Assembly (NCBI GenBank): GCA_027315345.1
Contig: DAHUYE010000008.1
Coordinates: forward strand, 1-55,264
Reading direction: 5' to 3'
DNA from: Actinomycetota bacterium
GTDB taxonomy: Bacteria; Actinomycetota; Acidimicrobiia; Acidimicrobiales; JAJPHE01
Length of the DNA: 55,264 nucleotides
The notes under the pieces were generated by a model. The model was not told the origin of the DNA. It searched no databases and worked only from the letters and a program-made list of their open reading frames with translations. Position 1 is the first letter of the stretch. Every line of letters begins with the position of its first letter. The position numbers were made by a program, and so were the translations under genes. Positions 39,549 through 47,838 of this stretch are shown here, in pieces.

Positions 39549-39812
39549 TCACCTGGGACCCCCAGGACCGATCTCGCCAGCCCACCGAAACTCCGCATGG
39601 CCCTCGAGCTCGGCTCGGTTCCACCGGGGGAGCGGCACCACCTCGGCGTCCCGGATCCCGTATTTCTGGGCGACCCGCTTAGCGACGGCTGCCGCACCGA
39701 TCGCCGTTCCCCGCCGTCGAGCATGCTCGCCCAACTCCCACACCAGCTCCCGGTAGAAGCCGCCCACCAACTCCCGGTAGTGCTCCGCAGCGTCGAACGC
39801 TGTATCGGCCAT
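39549..39812 (-). CDS. Small protein of the putative mobile element
   Basis: 87 aa from the ATG at 39812, with GGGAG 6 nt upstream. The sequence has MADTAFDAAEHYRELVGGFY and RELVWELGEHARRRGTAIGA helices, AAVAKRVAQKYGIRDAEVVP and then a short tail. It looks like a compact helical protein without a known family. It is the first gene of the putative element in the transcription direction. Nothing indicates a recombinase. Confidence 0.5.
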   Translation of the reverse strand: MADTAFDAAEHYRELVGGFYRELVWELGEHARRRGTAIGAAAVAKRVAQKYGIRDAEVVPLPRWNRAELEGHAEFRWAGEIGPGGPR

Positions 39813-40059
39813 CTCTGCTCCCGTAGACGTGCTTGACGAGGCCGGGAAAGCGTCCGGCCGTGCGCCCCTACGGGAAGCCGGCTCGCTCGCAGGGAGCCCG
39901 GAGGCCGGGTGCACGTCGCCTGCAGGGACTCGGGTCCGACCCCGAACTGCGCCCCTCGGGAACTGCTCAGGCCCCAATCTATTCGCAGGGTGCGACAACC
40001 CTTCTTCCGGCGGGGCAGAGCGCCCATCCATGTCGCACGCTGGGATTACATAACTACCG
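39813..40059. other. Non-coding right end of the putative element
   Basis: No gene can be supported. Just before the right repeat there is a second XerD-arm-like half-site, ATTACATAACTACC at 40045-40058, so the TTACATAAC motif occurs twice 15-16 bp apart. This could be an accessory recombinase-binding site or the remnant of the element's own attachment site. Confidence 0.35.
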
Positions 40060-40087
40060 ACTTTACATAACGAGGATTATCGGCTAT
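40060..40087 (-). other. dif-like site (XerCD recombination site)
   Basis: Read on the minus strand: XerC-side arm ATAGCCGATAA, centre TCCTCG and XerD-side arm TTATGTAAAGT, together 28 bp. From memory, actinobacterial dif has the core CCGATAAT, a variable centre and TTATGTCAAGT; the match is 8 of 8 in the first core and 10 of 11 in the XerD arm. The right half adjoins chromosomal sequence. Genes are mostly plus to the left and minus to the right, as expected near the terminus. Competing reading: a dif-like site of an element only. Confidence 0.6.
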
Positions 40088-40222
40088 CGAACGACGGCGG
40101 GCGGTGCGCGGGCAGTATGACGACAGAGACGGTTCCACAAAGCGTCGACAAGTCGTCATTGGGTGCATCGGGGGTCGGGCCTGGGGTGTGGCTGTGGCCA
40201 ACCGATAGCGTGTCCCTCCGTC

Positions 40223-41791
40223 ATGTCGCGCCGCATAGAGATCGAGTTGACCAGTTCCAGGGACGATGGGACCTGGACCTGGCGGGCCGCAGGCGCCCGC
40301 CAGCCCAAGGGAGTCCTGAACGGTGGAGTCCTGTACACCGGGGCCAAGGCGGGCGACGTCCTCAAGGCCGAGGCGGATTTCGACGTCGATGGCATAACCA
40401 TCCTCTCGGTCATCCCGCCCAAGCAGAAGGCCGCCGAACCCGACCGGCTGGAGGTAATCGGATCGGGCCAGGACCCCGGCCCGGGGGTTATCACCACTCT
40501 GGTGACCCGTGGGGGCGGCCGACGGGACCGGGACGATCGGCCCCGGCGTGAGGGCGGCCGGGACGAGCGGCGCGGACCCCGGACCGACGGCCGGCTCGAC
40601 CGGCCCACCGGGCGCAGCGCCGGTCGCCCGGACGGAGCGGGTCAGCGCGGACCCAGACCGGAAGGAGACGCCGGCCGGCCCGAGCGACGGCCCGACACCG
40701 GACGCGGCCCTGGTCGCGAAGGGGACGCGTCGCGTTCCCGCCGGCCTGATGCCCGCACTCCCGGCCGGCCCCCGGGCGATGGCGGTCGACCGCCTCGGGA
40801 AGGCGGACGCCCGGCCCGGACTGGGGCCGGTTCTGGCCCCCCGTCCCGCCCGGCTCCGAAGCGACTGACGCCGGGTTCAACCCATCGCGACGCCATCCTG
40901 CAGACGGTGGAGCCCGAGCATCTCCCCATCGCCCAGCAGGTGCTGCGCGGCGGGCTGCCGGCCGTGCGCCAGGCTCTGGCCGCCGAGACCGAGAAGGCCA
41001 AGGCCGAAGGCCGGCCCCCGGTGAGCACCGGCCCCATCCTGGCCATTGCCGAGGACCTGCTGCCCCGGCTCAAGACGGCCGAGTGGAGGGACCGGGCCGA
41101 AGCCGCGGCCGCCATGGGCGATGAGATCAGCATCCGGGATCTGCGCTCAGTGGTGGCCGGTTCCGAAGCGGCCGCTCGCGATGACGAAACCCGCCTCCTG
41201 GCCAGCACTCTCAGAGAGGCGCTGCACCGCCGGGTGGAGGCGCAGCGCACCTCGTGGGTGACCGACATCACCGCGGCCATGGACGAGTCCAAGTTCGTGC
41301 GGGCCCTGCGCCTGACCGGCCGGCCGCCCGACCCGGGCGTCCGTCTGCCGGCCGACCTGGCTGTGAAGCTGGCCGAGGCGGCCGGAGCGGCCATGACGGC
41401 CGAGCTGGCGCCGGAGCGGTGGGCGGACCTGCTCGAAGCCGTGGTGGGCTCCCCGGTACGCCGCAGCGTCAAGCCGGCGGCCCTGCCCAATCAAGCGCCC
41501 CCGGAGTTACTGACCGCCGCCCGGCAGGCGGCCGGCCAGGTTCCGGCTCTGGCCCCGCTGCTGGGGCTGGCCCGGCCGCCGGCACCTACCGCCCTGCCGC
41601 CCCGGTCCCTGACGGCCCGCCCCGCCCGCCCCCCGCGTCCCCAGCGGGGTTCACGTCCGGTGCCGCCCCCACCGCCGTCATCGGCGGCCCCGGCCGACGC
41701 CGCGGAAACTGTGACTGAGGCGCCGCCGACCACTGCCGAGCCGGAGGGTGAGTCGGCCGCCAACGGGACCGCAGCCGACCCGGCTGAGTAA
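40223..41791 (+). CDS. Conserved actinobacterial protein with RGD/P-rich disordered region
   Basis: 522 aa. A beta-rich N-terminal domain (about 1-75: IEIELTSSRDDGTWTWRAAG, GVLYTGAKAGDVLKAEADFD, VDGITILSVI) is followed by a long Arg/Gly/Asp/Pro-rich disordered region (about 95-230) with many RGG- and RRD-type motifs, a helical domain (about 230-450: REALHRRVEAQRTSWVTDI) and an Ala/Pro-rich tail. This arrangement resembles RNA- or nucleic-acid-associated proteins, but the family is not recognised. ATG at 40223 is used; it is the first chromosomal gene to the right of the dif-like site. Confidence 0.75.
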   Translation: MSRRIEIELTSSRDDGTWTWRAAGARQPKGVLNGGVLYTGAKAGDVLKAEADFDVDGITILSVIPPKQKAAEPDRLEVIGSGQDPGPGVITTLVTRGGGRRDRDDRPRREGGRDERRGPRTDGRLDRPTGRSAGRPDGAGQRGPRPEGDAGRPERRPDTGRGPGREGDASRSRRPDARTPGRPPGDGGRPPREGGRPARTGAGSGPPSRPAPKRLTPGSTHRDAILQTVEPEHLPIAQQVLRGGLPAVRQALAAETEKAKAEGRPPVSTGPILAIAEDLLPRLKTAEWRDRAEAAAAMGDEISIRDLRSVVAGSEAAARDDETRLLASTLREALHRRVEAQRTSWVTDITAAMDESKFVRALRLTGRPPDPGVRLPADLAVKLAEAAGAAMTAELAPERWADLLEAVVGSPVRRSVKPAALPNQAPPELLTAARQAAGQVPALAPLLGLARPPAPTALPPRSLTARPARPPRPQRGSRPVPPPPPSSAAPADAAETVTEAPPTTAEPEGESAANGTAADPAE

Positions 41792-41800
41792 GTTCCGAGA

Positions 41801-42562
41801 ATGATCGATTACGAGAAGCGCGGTCAGACCGCGATCATCACCATTCGCCGCCCCGAGGCCCGCAACGCCGTCAACGCCGAGGTGGCGGCCGGCATCGAGG
41901 CCGCCCTGGACCGCCTGGAGGCGGAGGACGACGCCTGGGTGGGCATCATCACCGGGGAAGGGTCGGTCTTCTGCGCCGGCGCCGATCTCAAGGCCATCGC
42001 CTCCGGCCAGGCCGGATCGATCTCGACCCAACGGGGCGGATTCGGTGGCGTGGTGACCCGGGAGCGGACCAAGCCCCTGATCGCGGCGGTGGACGGCCCG
42101 GCCTTCGCCGGAGGCTGCGAGATCGTCCTGGCCTGTGATCTGGTGGTGGCCTCGACCAAGGCCGCCTTCGGCCTGCCCGAGGTGAAGCGCTCCCTGGTGG
42201 CGGCGGCCGGCGGGTTGTTCCGACTCCCCCGGGCGATCCCCCGCAACGTGGCCATGGAGTTGGCTCTCACTGGCGATCCCATCCCGGCCGAGCGGGCCTA
42301 TGCCCTCGGGCTGATCAACGAGCTGGTCGAGCCGGGTGAGGCGCTGGAGGCCGCTATCGGCCTGGCCGGACGCATCTGCGCCAATGCTCCCCTGGCTGTT
42401 CGGGAGAGCCGGAACATCGTTCTGGCGGCCCAGTCGAGCGACGATGCGACGCTGTGGAAGCAGACCAACGAGGCCTTCATGCGGGTTGCCCAGACCGAGG
42501 ACTTCGGGGAGGGTCCGCGGGCCTTCATCGAGAAGCGCGCTCCGCAATGGAAGGGCCGCTGA
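41801..42562 (+). CDS. Enoyl-CoA hydratase/isomerase (crotonase family)
   Basis: 253 aa. Crotonase signatures: IIRRPEARNAVN-type sequence here as ITIRRPEARNAVNAEV, the oxyanion loop GSVFCAGADLKAIA, AAVDGPAFAGGCEIVLACDL with the glutamate region, AFGLPEVKRSLVAAAGG and ALTGDPIPAERAYALGLINE. One of the usual glutamates of hydratases is at GGCEIV; the second position reads P-E-V-K, as in many family members. The ATG lies 9 bp after the preceding stop. It likely hydrates enoyl-CoA; substrate length is not determinable. Its right neighbour on the minus strand is convergent. Confidence 0.92.
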   Translation: MIDYEKRGQTAIITIRRPEARNAVNAEVAAGIEAALDRLEAEDDAWVGIITGEGSVFCAGADLKAIASGQAGSISTQRGGFGGVVTRERTKPLIAAVDGPAFAGGCEIVLACDLVVASTKAAFGLPEVKRSLVAAAGGLFRLPRAIPRNVAMELALTGDPIPAERAYALGLINELVEPGEALEAAIGLAGRICANAPLAVRESRNIVLAAQSSDDATLWKQTNEAFMRVAQTEDFGEGPRAFIEKRAPQWKGR

Positions 42563-42581
42563 GGCCCGATCGACGGCGGGG

Positions 42582-42989
42582 TCAGGCGAAGAGTTGAAGC
42601 ACCCCGTGGTCACTGAGGAACTCGGCCAGCCCCTCCACCAGGGCCAGATCACTCACCTGGTGTAGGGGCACCCAGGCGGCTTCGGCCGCATCATCGCCTG
42701 CGGTCGGCTCATCGGCGCCGCCGAGCAAGCTGGCCCGGAAGTCGAGGATCACAAAGTGATCCTCGTCACTGATGCGCTCGACCCAGCCCAACAGGTCATC
42801 ACAGACGACCTCGAGGCCGGTCTCCTCCATGACCTCGCGCACCACTGCCTCGGCCAGGGTCTCCCCGACCTCCACCCGCCCGCCCGGCACGGACCACTCC
42901 CCCGCCGCCGGACCGTGGCCGCGCCGGATCATGAGAAGCCGCTCGTCGTCCACCACCACGGCCCCCACACAGATCTCGGGCCTCATCAC
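42582..42989 (-). CDS. NUDIX hydrolase
   Basis: 135 aa. The Nudix box reads [20 protein letters not shown] followed by ETGLEV, matching G-x5-E-x7-RE-U-x-EE-x-G-U. The N-terminus [20 protein letters not shown] and WSVPGG fit the ADP-ribose/NTP pyrophosphatase-like branch. The substrate is unknown. Its ATG overlaps the stop of the upstream GNAT gene by 4 nt, so the two are translationally coupled. Confidence 0.92.
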   Translation of the reverse strand: MMRPEICVGAVVVDDERLLMIRRGHGPAAGEWSVPGGRVEVGETLAEAVVREVMEETGLEVVCDDLLGWVERISDEDHFVILDFRASLLGGADEPTAGDDAAEAAWVPLHQVSDLALVEGLAEFLSDHGVLQLFA

Positions 42990-43444
42990 AGGGACCGGTG
43001 CATGACGAGAAGGCGGGCCACCATGGAGGCTCCTTCGAAGAACTGCTTGGTGTCCCTGTCCCCCGGCAGTACCGGGACATCCAGGCCGGTGCAGCCCCTC
43101 TCCCGGAGCCAGCCGGCTACGTCCTCGAGCATGGCCTCCCCCACTCCCACCCCACGCGCCCCCGGCTCCACGAAAAAGAGATGCAGCTTGCCAGATTGAC
43201 CCTCCCGGCCGCTGGCCACCGACAGGCCCATGACCTGGTCGTCGACGGTACCGGCCCAGACGCCCCGGGCCGGATCGGTCAGGCAGGACACAAGGGCCTC
43301 TTCCAGGAGGCTCTCGCCCGCCACCGACCAGGCCCCCACCAGCTCGGCCCCGCCCCGGCGGGCGGCGGCTTCCTCGATGGCGGACCGGACCAGCTCGGTC
43401 AGGCGGGGCAGGTCAGCCCGGAGCGCGACCCGGGCCGCCTCCAT
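42986..43444 (-). CDS. GNAT-family N-acetyltransferase
   Basis: 152 aa. Motif A is [20 protein letters not shown], with the R/QxxGxG acetyl-CoA pyrophosphate loop. The N-terminus [20 protein letters not shown] and the C-terminal [11 protein letters not shown] complete the GNAT fold. The substrate is unknown. It overlaps its neighbours on both sides (TGATG with the upstream gene, ATGA with the NUDIX gene). Confidence 0.85.
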   Translation of the reverse strand: MEAARVALRADLPRLTELVRSAIEEAAARRGGAELVGAWSVAGESLLEEALVSCLTDPARGVWAGTVDDQVMGLSVASGREGQSGKLHLFFVEPGARGVGVGEAMLEDVAGWLRERGCTGLDVPVLPGDRDTKQFFEGASMVARLLVMHRSL

Positions 43445-44040
43445 CAGCTCGCTTCGGTCAGGAGCTGGTCGGCCCGGTGGATGATCGTCTTACGGTGGCG
43501 GTGGGCCTCCTCATAGCTGCGCACCGCCTCGAGCTCGGGCCGGCTCAGGCCGGTCAGGCGGGAGACGACCTGCATGGCCGAGAGGCTGTCGTAGCCCGGG
43601 ATGGCCAGGCCGGCCGGGCTGGCCGAAGCCCCGGGGGCCGCAGGACTTACCGGAGCCGACGCAGACGTCGGCGCCACGGGAGGGACCGGAGCCGCCGAGG
43701 CCGACGCCCTGGCTGGTGAGGTCGGTGAGGTCGGAGGGGCCGACTTGGCGGGGACCACGGGGACGTCGACCGACGGGGTCACCGGCCGGGAGGCGGCCGG
43801 CGGCGGCCCGGGGGCGGGGACGCGGTCCAGGAGTCCCTTGACCAGCTTGGTGGCCTCGGTCTGGAGCTGCGGGGCGGCCAACTCCCCCATGATCCTGGCC
43901 ATGCCGAGCTGGGACTCGATCCGGCCCCGGCCCTTCTCCACCAGCTTGGGGAGATCCTCGGTCAGAGTGAGAAGGATCCCGACCGGGGCGAATACGAACA
44001 GGTCCAGGGCCACCTCAAGGGGGCTGCGCTCCTCGGTCAC
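43444..44040 (-). CDS. Conserved hypothetical protein with alanine/proline linker
   Basis: 198 aa. The N-terminal about 70 residues (ALDLFVFAPVGILLTLTEDL, PKLVEKGRGRIESQLGMARI) look like a membrane-associated amphipathic region. A Pro/Ala/Ser-rich linker at about 75-148 leads to a C-terminal helical domain (LAIPGYDSLSAMQVVSRLTG, LSRPELEAVRSYEEAHRHRK). Both ends recur in actinobacterial hypothetical proteins. Function is unknown. It is translationally linked to the GNAT gene by 1 nt overlap. Confidence 0.7.
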   Translation of the reverse strand: MTEERSPLEVALDLFVFAPVGILLTLTEDLPKLVEKGRGRIESQLGMARIMGELAAPQLQTEATKLVKGLLDRVPAPGPPPAASRPVTPSVDVPVVPAKSAPPTSPTSPARASASAAPVPPVAPTSASAPVSPAAPGASASPAGLAIPGYDSLSAMQVVSRLTGLSRPELEAVRSYEEAHRHRKTIIHRADQLLTEAS

Positions 44041-44104
44041 GGGCCGAGAAGCTAGTCCCCTGCCGCCGTCTCCCTCGACTCCGCAGCCGGATCCGGGGCT
44101 CGGA

Positions 44105-44542
44105 TCAGTCGGTGCGGACTATAAGCAGATCCCGCTGCACGTGGTGGGACAACTCGTTGGGGACGCTGCCGGTGATGAAGCGGAGCGAAGATGTCATGCC
44201 CTTGGAACCCACCACGATGAGATCGGCGGAGATGTCCTCGGCCACCTGAACCAGTCCATCGGCGGGGTCGGCGTTGACCGTACGGGTCCGCACCTGGGTG
44301 GCTCCGCTGGAACGGGCCGAGTCGGCCCCCTGGTGGGCGATGTCCTCGGCCTCGGCGGCGGCGGTGGCCGTCCAGGCCAGCTCGGCGGGAGCGGCCTCGG
44401 CCTTTTCCTTGGGCGCCGACCCGTAGGCGGTGACGATGGTCAACTCGGCGGCCACGGCCGCCGCCAACTGGGCAGCGTGGATCACGGCCCGGCCGGCCCG
44501 TTCCGTGCCATCGGTACCGACCAGGATCTTCGACCAGGTCAC
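44105..44542 (-). CDS. Universal stress protein (UspA family)
   Basis: 145 aa. N-terminal KILVGTDGTERAGRAVIHAA and the ATP-binding C-terminal motif LIVVGSKGMTSSLRFITGSV (G-x2-G-x9-G-S) are present. The family binds ATP and responds to starvation and stress; the precise role is unknown. The GTG at 44542 begins the conserved strand. The upstream DUF4193 gene lies 12 bp away on the same strand and the two are probably co-transcribed. Confidence 0.92.
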   Translation of the reverse strand: MTWSKILVGTDGTERAGRAVIHAAQLAAAVAAELTIVTAYGSAPKEKAEAAPAELAWTATAAAEAEDIAHQGADSARSSGATQVRTRTVNADPADGLVQVAEDISADLIVVGSKGMTSSLRFITGSVPNELSHHVQRDLLIVRTD

Positions 44543-44554
44543 CTCAGCCGGCGC

Positions 44555-45034
44555 TCAGACGCAGTCCCGGCAGTACATCTTGGCCGGGTCGGCCAGCTGG
44601 CTGGGGTGCTTGACCAGGAAGCAGGACTGGCAGACGAACTCATCCGGCTGTTTGGGCAGGACCTTGCCGGAGGCCTCCGAGCGGTCATCGGCGTCGGGAG
44701 CCTCGTCGTCTTCGTCCTCTTCCTCCTCCTGGACGACCAGGCGCTCCTTGAGGATCACGTCCAGGCTGGCCTCGACATCCTCATCGAGGAGTTCCTCGTC
44801 CTCGTCCTCTTCGTCCTCCTCCGCCTCGGGGCGGGCCACTGGGACCTCTACGACATCCTCGGCCAGCTCGTCATCCAGGTCGGCGTCATCGACCAGTTCG
44901 GTGGCGTCATCATCGAGGCCGACCAGGTCATCGTCGTCGTCCTCGAGGTCAACCAGCTCGTCATCGAGATCTTCGGGCTCTTCCGGGTCCTCGTCCTCCA
45001 CCTCTTCGGCGTCGTCGTCGAGGTCGTCGGCCAT
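44555..45034 (-). CDS. Acidic DUF4193-family protein with C-terminal zinc site
   Basis: 159 aa. About 120 residues are extremely acidic (runs of Asp and Glu), followed by the conserved C-terminal block DEFVCQSCFLVKHPSQLADP then AKMYCRDCV, a CxxC...CxxC zinc site characteristic of DUF4193. Mycobacterial relatives are conserved and of unknown function. A TATGCT -10-like sequence and GGAGGG ribosome-binding site lie upstream of the ATG. The acidic part is longer than in most relatives, as far as I can recall. Confidence 0.85.
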   Translation of the reverse strand: MADDLDDDAEEVEDEDPEEPEDLDDELVDLEDDDDDLVGLDDDATELVDDADLDDELAEDVVEVPVARPEAEEDEEDEDEELLDEDVEASLDVILKERLVVQEEEEDEDDEAPDADDRSEASGKVLPKQPDEFVCQSCFLVKHPSQLADPAKMYCRDCV

Positions 45035-45175
45035 GCGGTGTACGTCCCTCCGGGTCGTGGTGCGGGCGGAGCATATACGTAGCCGCGCGGCCCTTTTACC
45101 GGTATCGGGGCGGAATGGCGGATGTCACCCTCCAGGCCCGGGTCGGGCCCGGTCCGGGCCTGAGTCAGAGCCCGG

Positions 45176-46792
45176 TCAGACCTTGTCCAGCTGGCGGCGG
45201 GCCTCGGCCCGGCGTTCGGACTCGAGGCGCTCCAGGGCCACCTCGGAGTGATCCACGTATCCCATGGCCCCGGCCAGGGCCCGGTGCCCGGCCTCATCGG
45301 CGATGAGGCGGTGCATTTCCTGGACCACGGCGCGGTAACCGGGGTGGCCCTGGGGCCCGGAGCGGAGCTCGAGGACGTGCATGGCCTCCCGGGCATTCAT
45401 CTGCATGGCGTATCGGACCCGGTAACCCAGGGCGATGGCGTAGGAGGCCTGCTCGGGGAAGTCATCGGCCAGATCGGCGTAGAGCTCGGCTGAGCGTTCC
45501 ATGGACTGGCGGTAGGACTCCTCGGCCTCCTCCCCGGCGTCGGAGACCTCGGCCGGCACGGCGTAGCCGTGGTCGGGTCCGAGGGACTGCCAGTCGATGG
45601 TGAGGAGGCGGTGGCGCTGCAGGTCCCGGAAGGCCCCGTAGTCGGACAGGACATCGAAGCGGTAGTCGGTGCGCTCCAGGGCCCGGCCGGGCCGGTGGCG
45701 GCGGTTGCCCCGCTCCCCCACATAGGTCTGCACCAGGCGGGCCCGGTCCTCGGGGCCGAGGCGGGCGACCCGCTCGGCCAGCTTGTCCTCGGGCAGGTCG
45801 GAGAAGGCGTAGAGCATGGCGGAGAGGACCTTCTCCTCTCCCCGGGGGTCGAAGTCGACCAGGCTGACCAGAGGCCGCTCGGCCTGGTTCTCGGTGAGCA
45901 GGAGCTCATCGGCCAGGGCCTGCATGGCCCCCCGGTTCTCCTCCATGTAGCGGCTCCAGGCCACCCCCCGGTCATCCACGTCGACCCGGCGCACGAAGGA
46001 CGGGATGACCTTGCGCAACTCCTCCAGCATCATGCCGGCGTAGTCCCGTGCCTCTGGCAAGGGGTGTGCCCGCATGCGGATGAGCAGCTGCTCGTAGCCC
46101 TGTCCGGTCCCGTAGATGCCGAGATTCGACAGAGAGGCGGCCGGCAGGAGCCCGCGCACCGCGTCCAGGGCCTTGGCCCGGATGGCCTGGCGGTGCACGA
46201 AGTCGGAGTCCCCGGCCTGGCGGGGAAAGGCCTCGGAAAAGTGGGCGTGCATGACGGGCAGCAGCTCGGCGTAGGAGTCGAACATCCGGTCCATCTCGCC
46301 CACGTACCGGGCCCCCAGGGGTGAGTCGAGGATGGCCGGGTCCCGGAAGTAGCGGTAGCGGCCGTTATCCAGCCGGGTGTCGTAGCCCACGTAACGGGTG
46401 GACTTCTCCATGTAGGACATGAGCCGGCCCCGCTCCAGGATCTTGGTGAGCAGGTTGGAGGCCTCCTCACAGGCCAGGTGGACCCCACCCAGCTGGGCCA
46501 CCGAGTCGTCCCCGTACTCGTAGAACACGCGGGCGTAGAGCTGCTCGGCCCGGGCCAGGCCCACGGTGGCGTCCACGGAATGGTCCCCGCTGATGTCCAG
46601 GTCCCCGACGAATTCATCCAGGAAGAGCCGGCGCAGGCTCTTGGCCGAGCGGGAGTAGCGGGCGAAGAGGGCACCCTTCACCACCTCGGGCAGATTGACC
46701 AGGGCGAAGACGGGGCGGTCGAGATTGGTGAAGTACCTCCGGAGTACGTCGGCCTCGTCCGGCGAGAAGTTCTCGACCACATAGGGATGCAT
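45176..46792 (-). CDS. Double-domain ThyX-like protein (FAD-dependent thymidylate synthase family)
   Basis: 538 aa, more than twice a single ThyX (about 220-250 aa). The N-terminal half has RGR-x7-S at 121-131 within ERGRLMSYMEKSTRYVGYD, i.e. the ThyX motif with His replaced by Gly. The C-terminal half has RHR-x7-S at 393-403 (RHRLLTIDWQS), with the His retained. The two halves look like a tandem duplication. ThyX makes dTMP from dUMP with FAD and methylene-tetrahydrofolate. Whether this protein does so is uncertain. A TACTGT hexamer lies 9 nt before the ATG. Confidence 0.75.
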   Translation of the reverse strand: MHPYVVENFSPDEADVLRRYFTNLDRPVFALVNLPEVVKGALFARYSRSAKSLRRLFLDEFVGDLDISGDHSVDATVGLARAEQLYARVFYEYGDDSVAQLGGVHLACEEASNLLTKILERGRLMSYMEKSTRYVGYDTRLDNGRYRYFRDPAILDSPLGARYVGEMDRMFDSYAELLPVMHAHFSEAFPRQAGDSDFVHRQAIRAKALDAVRGLLPAASLSNLGIYGTGQGYEQLLIRMRAHPLPEARDYAGMMLEELRKVIPSFVRRVDVDDRGVAWSRYMEENRGAMQALADELLLTENQAERPLVSLVDFDPRGEEKVLSAMLYAFSDLPEDKLAERVARLGPEDRARLVQTYVGERGNRRHRPGRALERTDYRFDVLSDYGAFRDLQRHRLLTIDWQSLGPDHGYAVPAEVSDAGEEAEESYRQSMERSAELYADLADDFPEQASYAIALGYRVRYAMQMNAREAMHVLELRSGPQGHPGYRAVVQEMHRLIADEAGHRALAGAMGYVDHSEVALERLESERRAEARRQLDKV

Positions 46793-46837
46793 GCCGGGCT
46801 CACAGTACGCCCGGGGGACCCGAGGTCAGTGGACCGT

Positions 46838-47827
46838 TTACACCTCGTGGCGCAGGACGATCTTGCCCAGCTGGGCGCCGACCTCGAGCCGTTCCAGGGC
46901 CCTCGGCAGCGAGCCGAGCCCGTCGATGACCTCGTCCACGGCTACGGGCAGGCCGGCCCTGATCAGGCCCGTGACCTGGTCGAACTCGGCGTAAGAGCCC
47001 ATGGTCGAGCCGATGATCTCATGTTGTTTGAAGAACAGCCTGGGCAGGGACAGCTCCACTTTCGACCCGGCCGTGCCACCACAGGTAACCAGCCGGCCGC
47101 CGGGAGCGAGGGCCCGCAGGGAGCGGTCCCAGGTGGCGGCGCCGACGTTCTCGAACACCACGTCGGCTTTGACCGGAAAATCGGCCTCGGAGTCGAAGGC
47201 CCCCTCCGCCCCCAGGGCCAGGGCCCGGGCCCGCTTGGCCTGGTCCCGGGAGGTGGCGAAGACCCGGGCGCCCATGGCCACCCCCAGGGCCAGGCCGGCG
47301 GAGGAGACGCCTCCGCCGATGCCGACCACGATCATGGTCTCCCCGGCCCGGAGCCGGGCCCGGCGCAGCATCCGCCAGGCCGTCAGGGTGCACAGCGGGT
47401 AGGCGGCCAGGTCCTCCCAGCTCCGCCCGGGCGGCCGGGGCACCACGTTGGCCGCCGGCAGGACGACGGTTTCGGCATGCGTGCCCCAGCGGTGCTCGCC
47501 CAGGATGGCGAAGCGGGGACAGAGCGGGGACTCCCCCGACAGGCAGACCGGGCAGGTCCGGCAGGACACGGCCGGGTTGATGACCACCTCATCCCCGACC
47601 GCTACGCCCTGGACCCGCTCCCCCACCGCCTCGATCACCCCGGCCCCGTCGGCACCGGGAACATGGGGCAGGGGCGGCCGGGGCAGGCCCCGGGTGACCC
47701 AGAGGTCCATGTGGTTGAGGGCGCTGACCACCAGCCGGACCCTGACCTCGTCCCCGCTTGGATCCGGGGTGGGGACGTCGGCCTCCCGATAGGTTCCGGG
47801 TGATTCCTCCAGCAGCCAGGCCCGCAT
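46838..47827 (-). CDS. Zinc-containing alcohol dehydrogenase/quinone oxidoreductase family
   Basis: About 329 aa. MDR fold: structural-zinc lobe CRTCPVCLSGESPLC (four Cys), N-terminal VVSALNHMDLWVTRGLPRPP, GADGAGVIEAVG, and nucleotide-binding GIGGGVSSAGLALGVAMGAR. The catalytic-zinc residues are partly those of the NADPH:quinone reductase branch (N-H-M-D). The substrate is not inferable. The ATG at 47827 begins the conserved MRAWLLEE. It lies 11 bp from the helY stop. Confidence 0.88.
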   Translation of the reverse strand: MRAWLLEESPGTYREADVPTPDPSGDEVRVRLVVSALNHMDLWVTRGLPRPPLPHVPGADGAGVIEAVGERVQGVAVGDEVVINPAVSCRTCPVCLSGESPLCPRFAILGEHRWGTHAETVVLPAANVVPRPPGRSWEDLAAYPLCTLTAWRMLRRARLRAGETMIVVGIGGGVSSAGLALGVAMGARVFATSRDQAKRARALALGAEGAFDSEADFPVKADVVFENVGAATWDRSLRALAPGGRLVTCGGTAGSKVELSLPRLFFKQHEIIGSTMGSYAEFDQVTGLIRAGLPVAVDEVIDGLGSLPRALERLEVGAQLGKIVLRHEV

Positions 47828-47838
47828 GGCCCCGCAGG

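Larger units (their letters stand above)
38161..40077. mobile_element. Putative small Xer-integrated element (about 1.9 kb)
   Basis: The stretch is bounded by an 18-bp direct repeat whose right copy is part of a dif-like site. It contains small minus-strand genes (zinc finger, tandem HTH, zinc knuckle, 87-aa protein), a near-leaderless TTGACA/TTACAT promoter and a four-copy 12-bp iteron array. No recombinase is encoded, as expected for elements that borrow the host XerC/XerD. Alternative: a remnant of a larger element or of a multi-recombinase transposon with similar TTACATAA ends. Confidence 0.5.
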
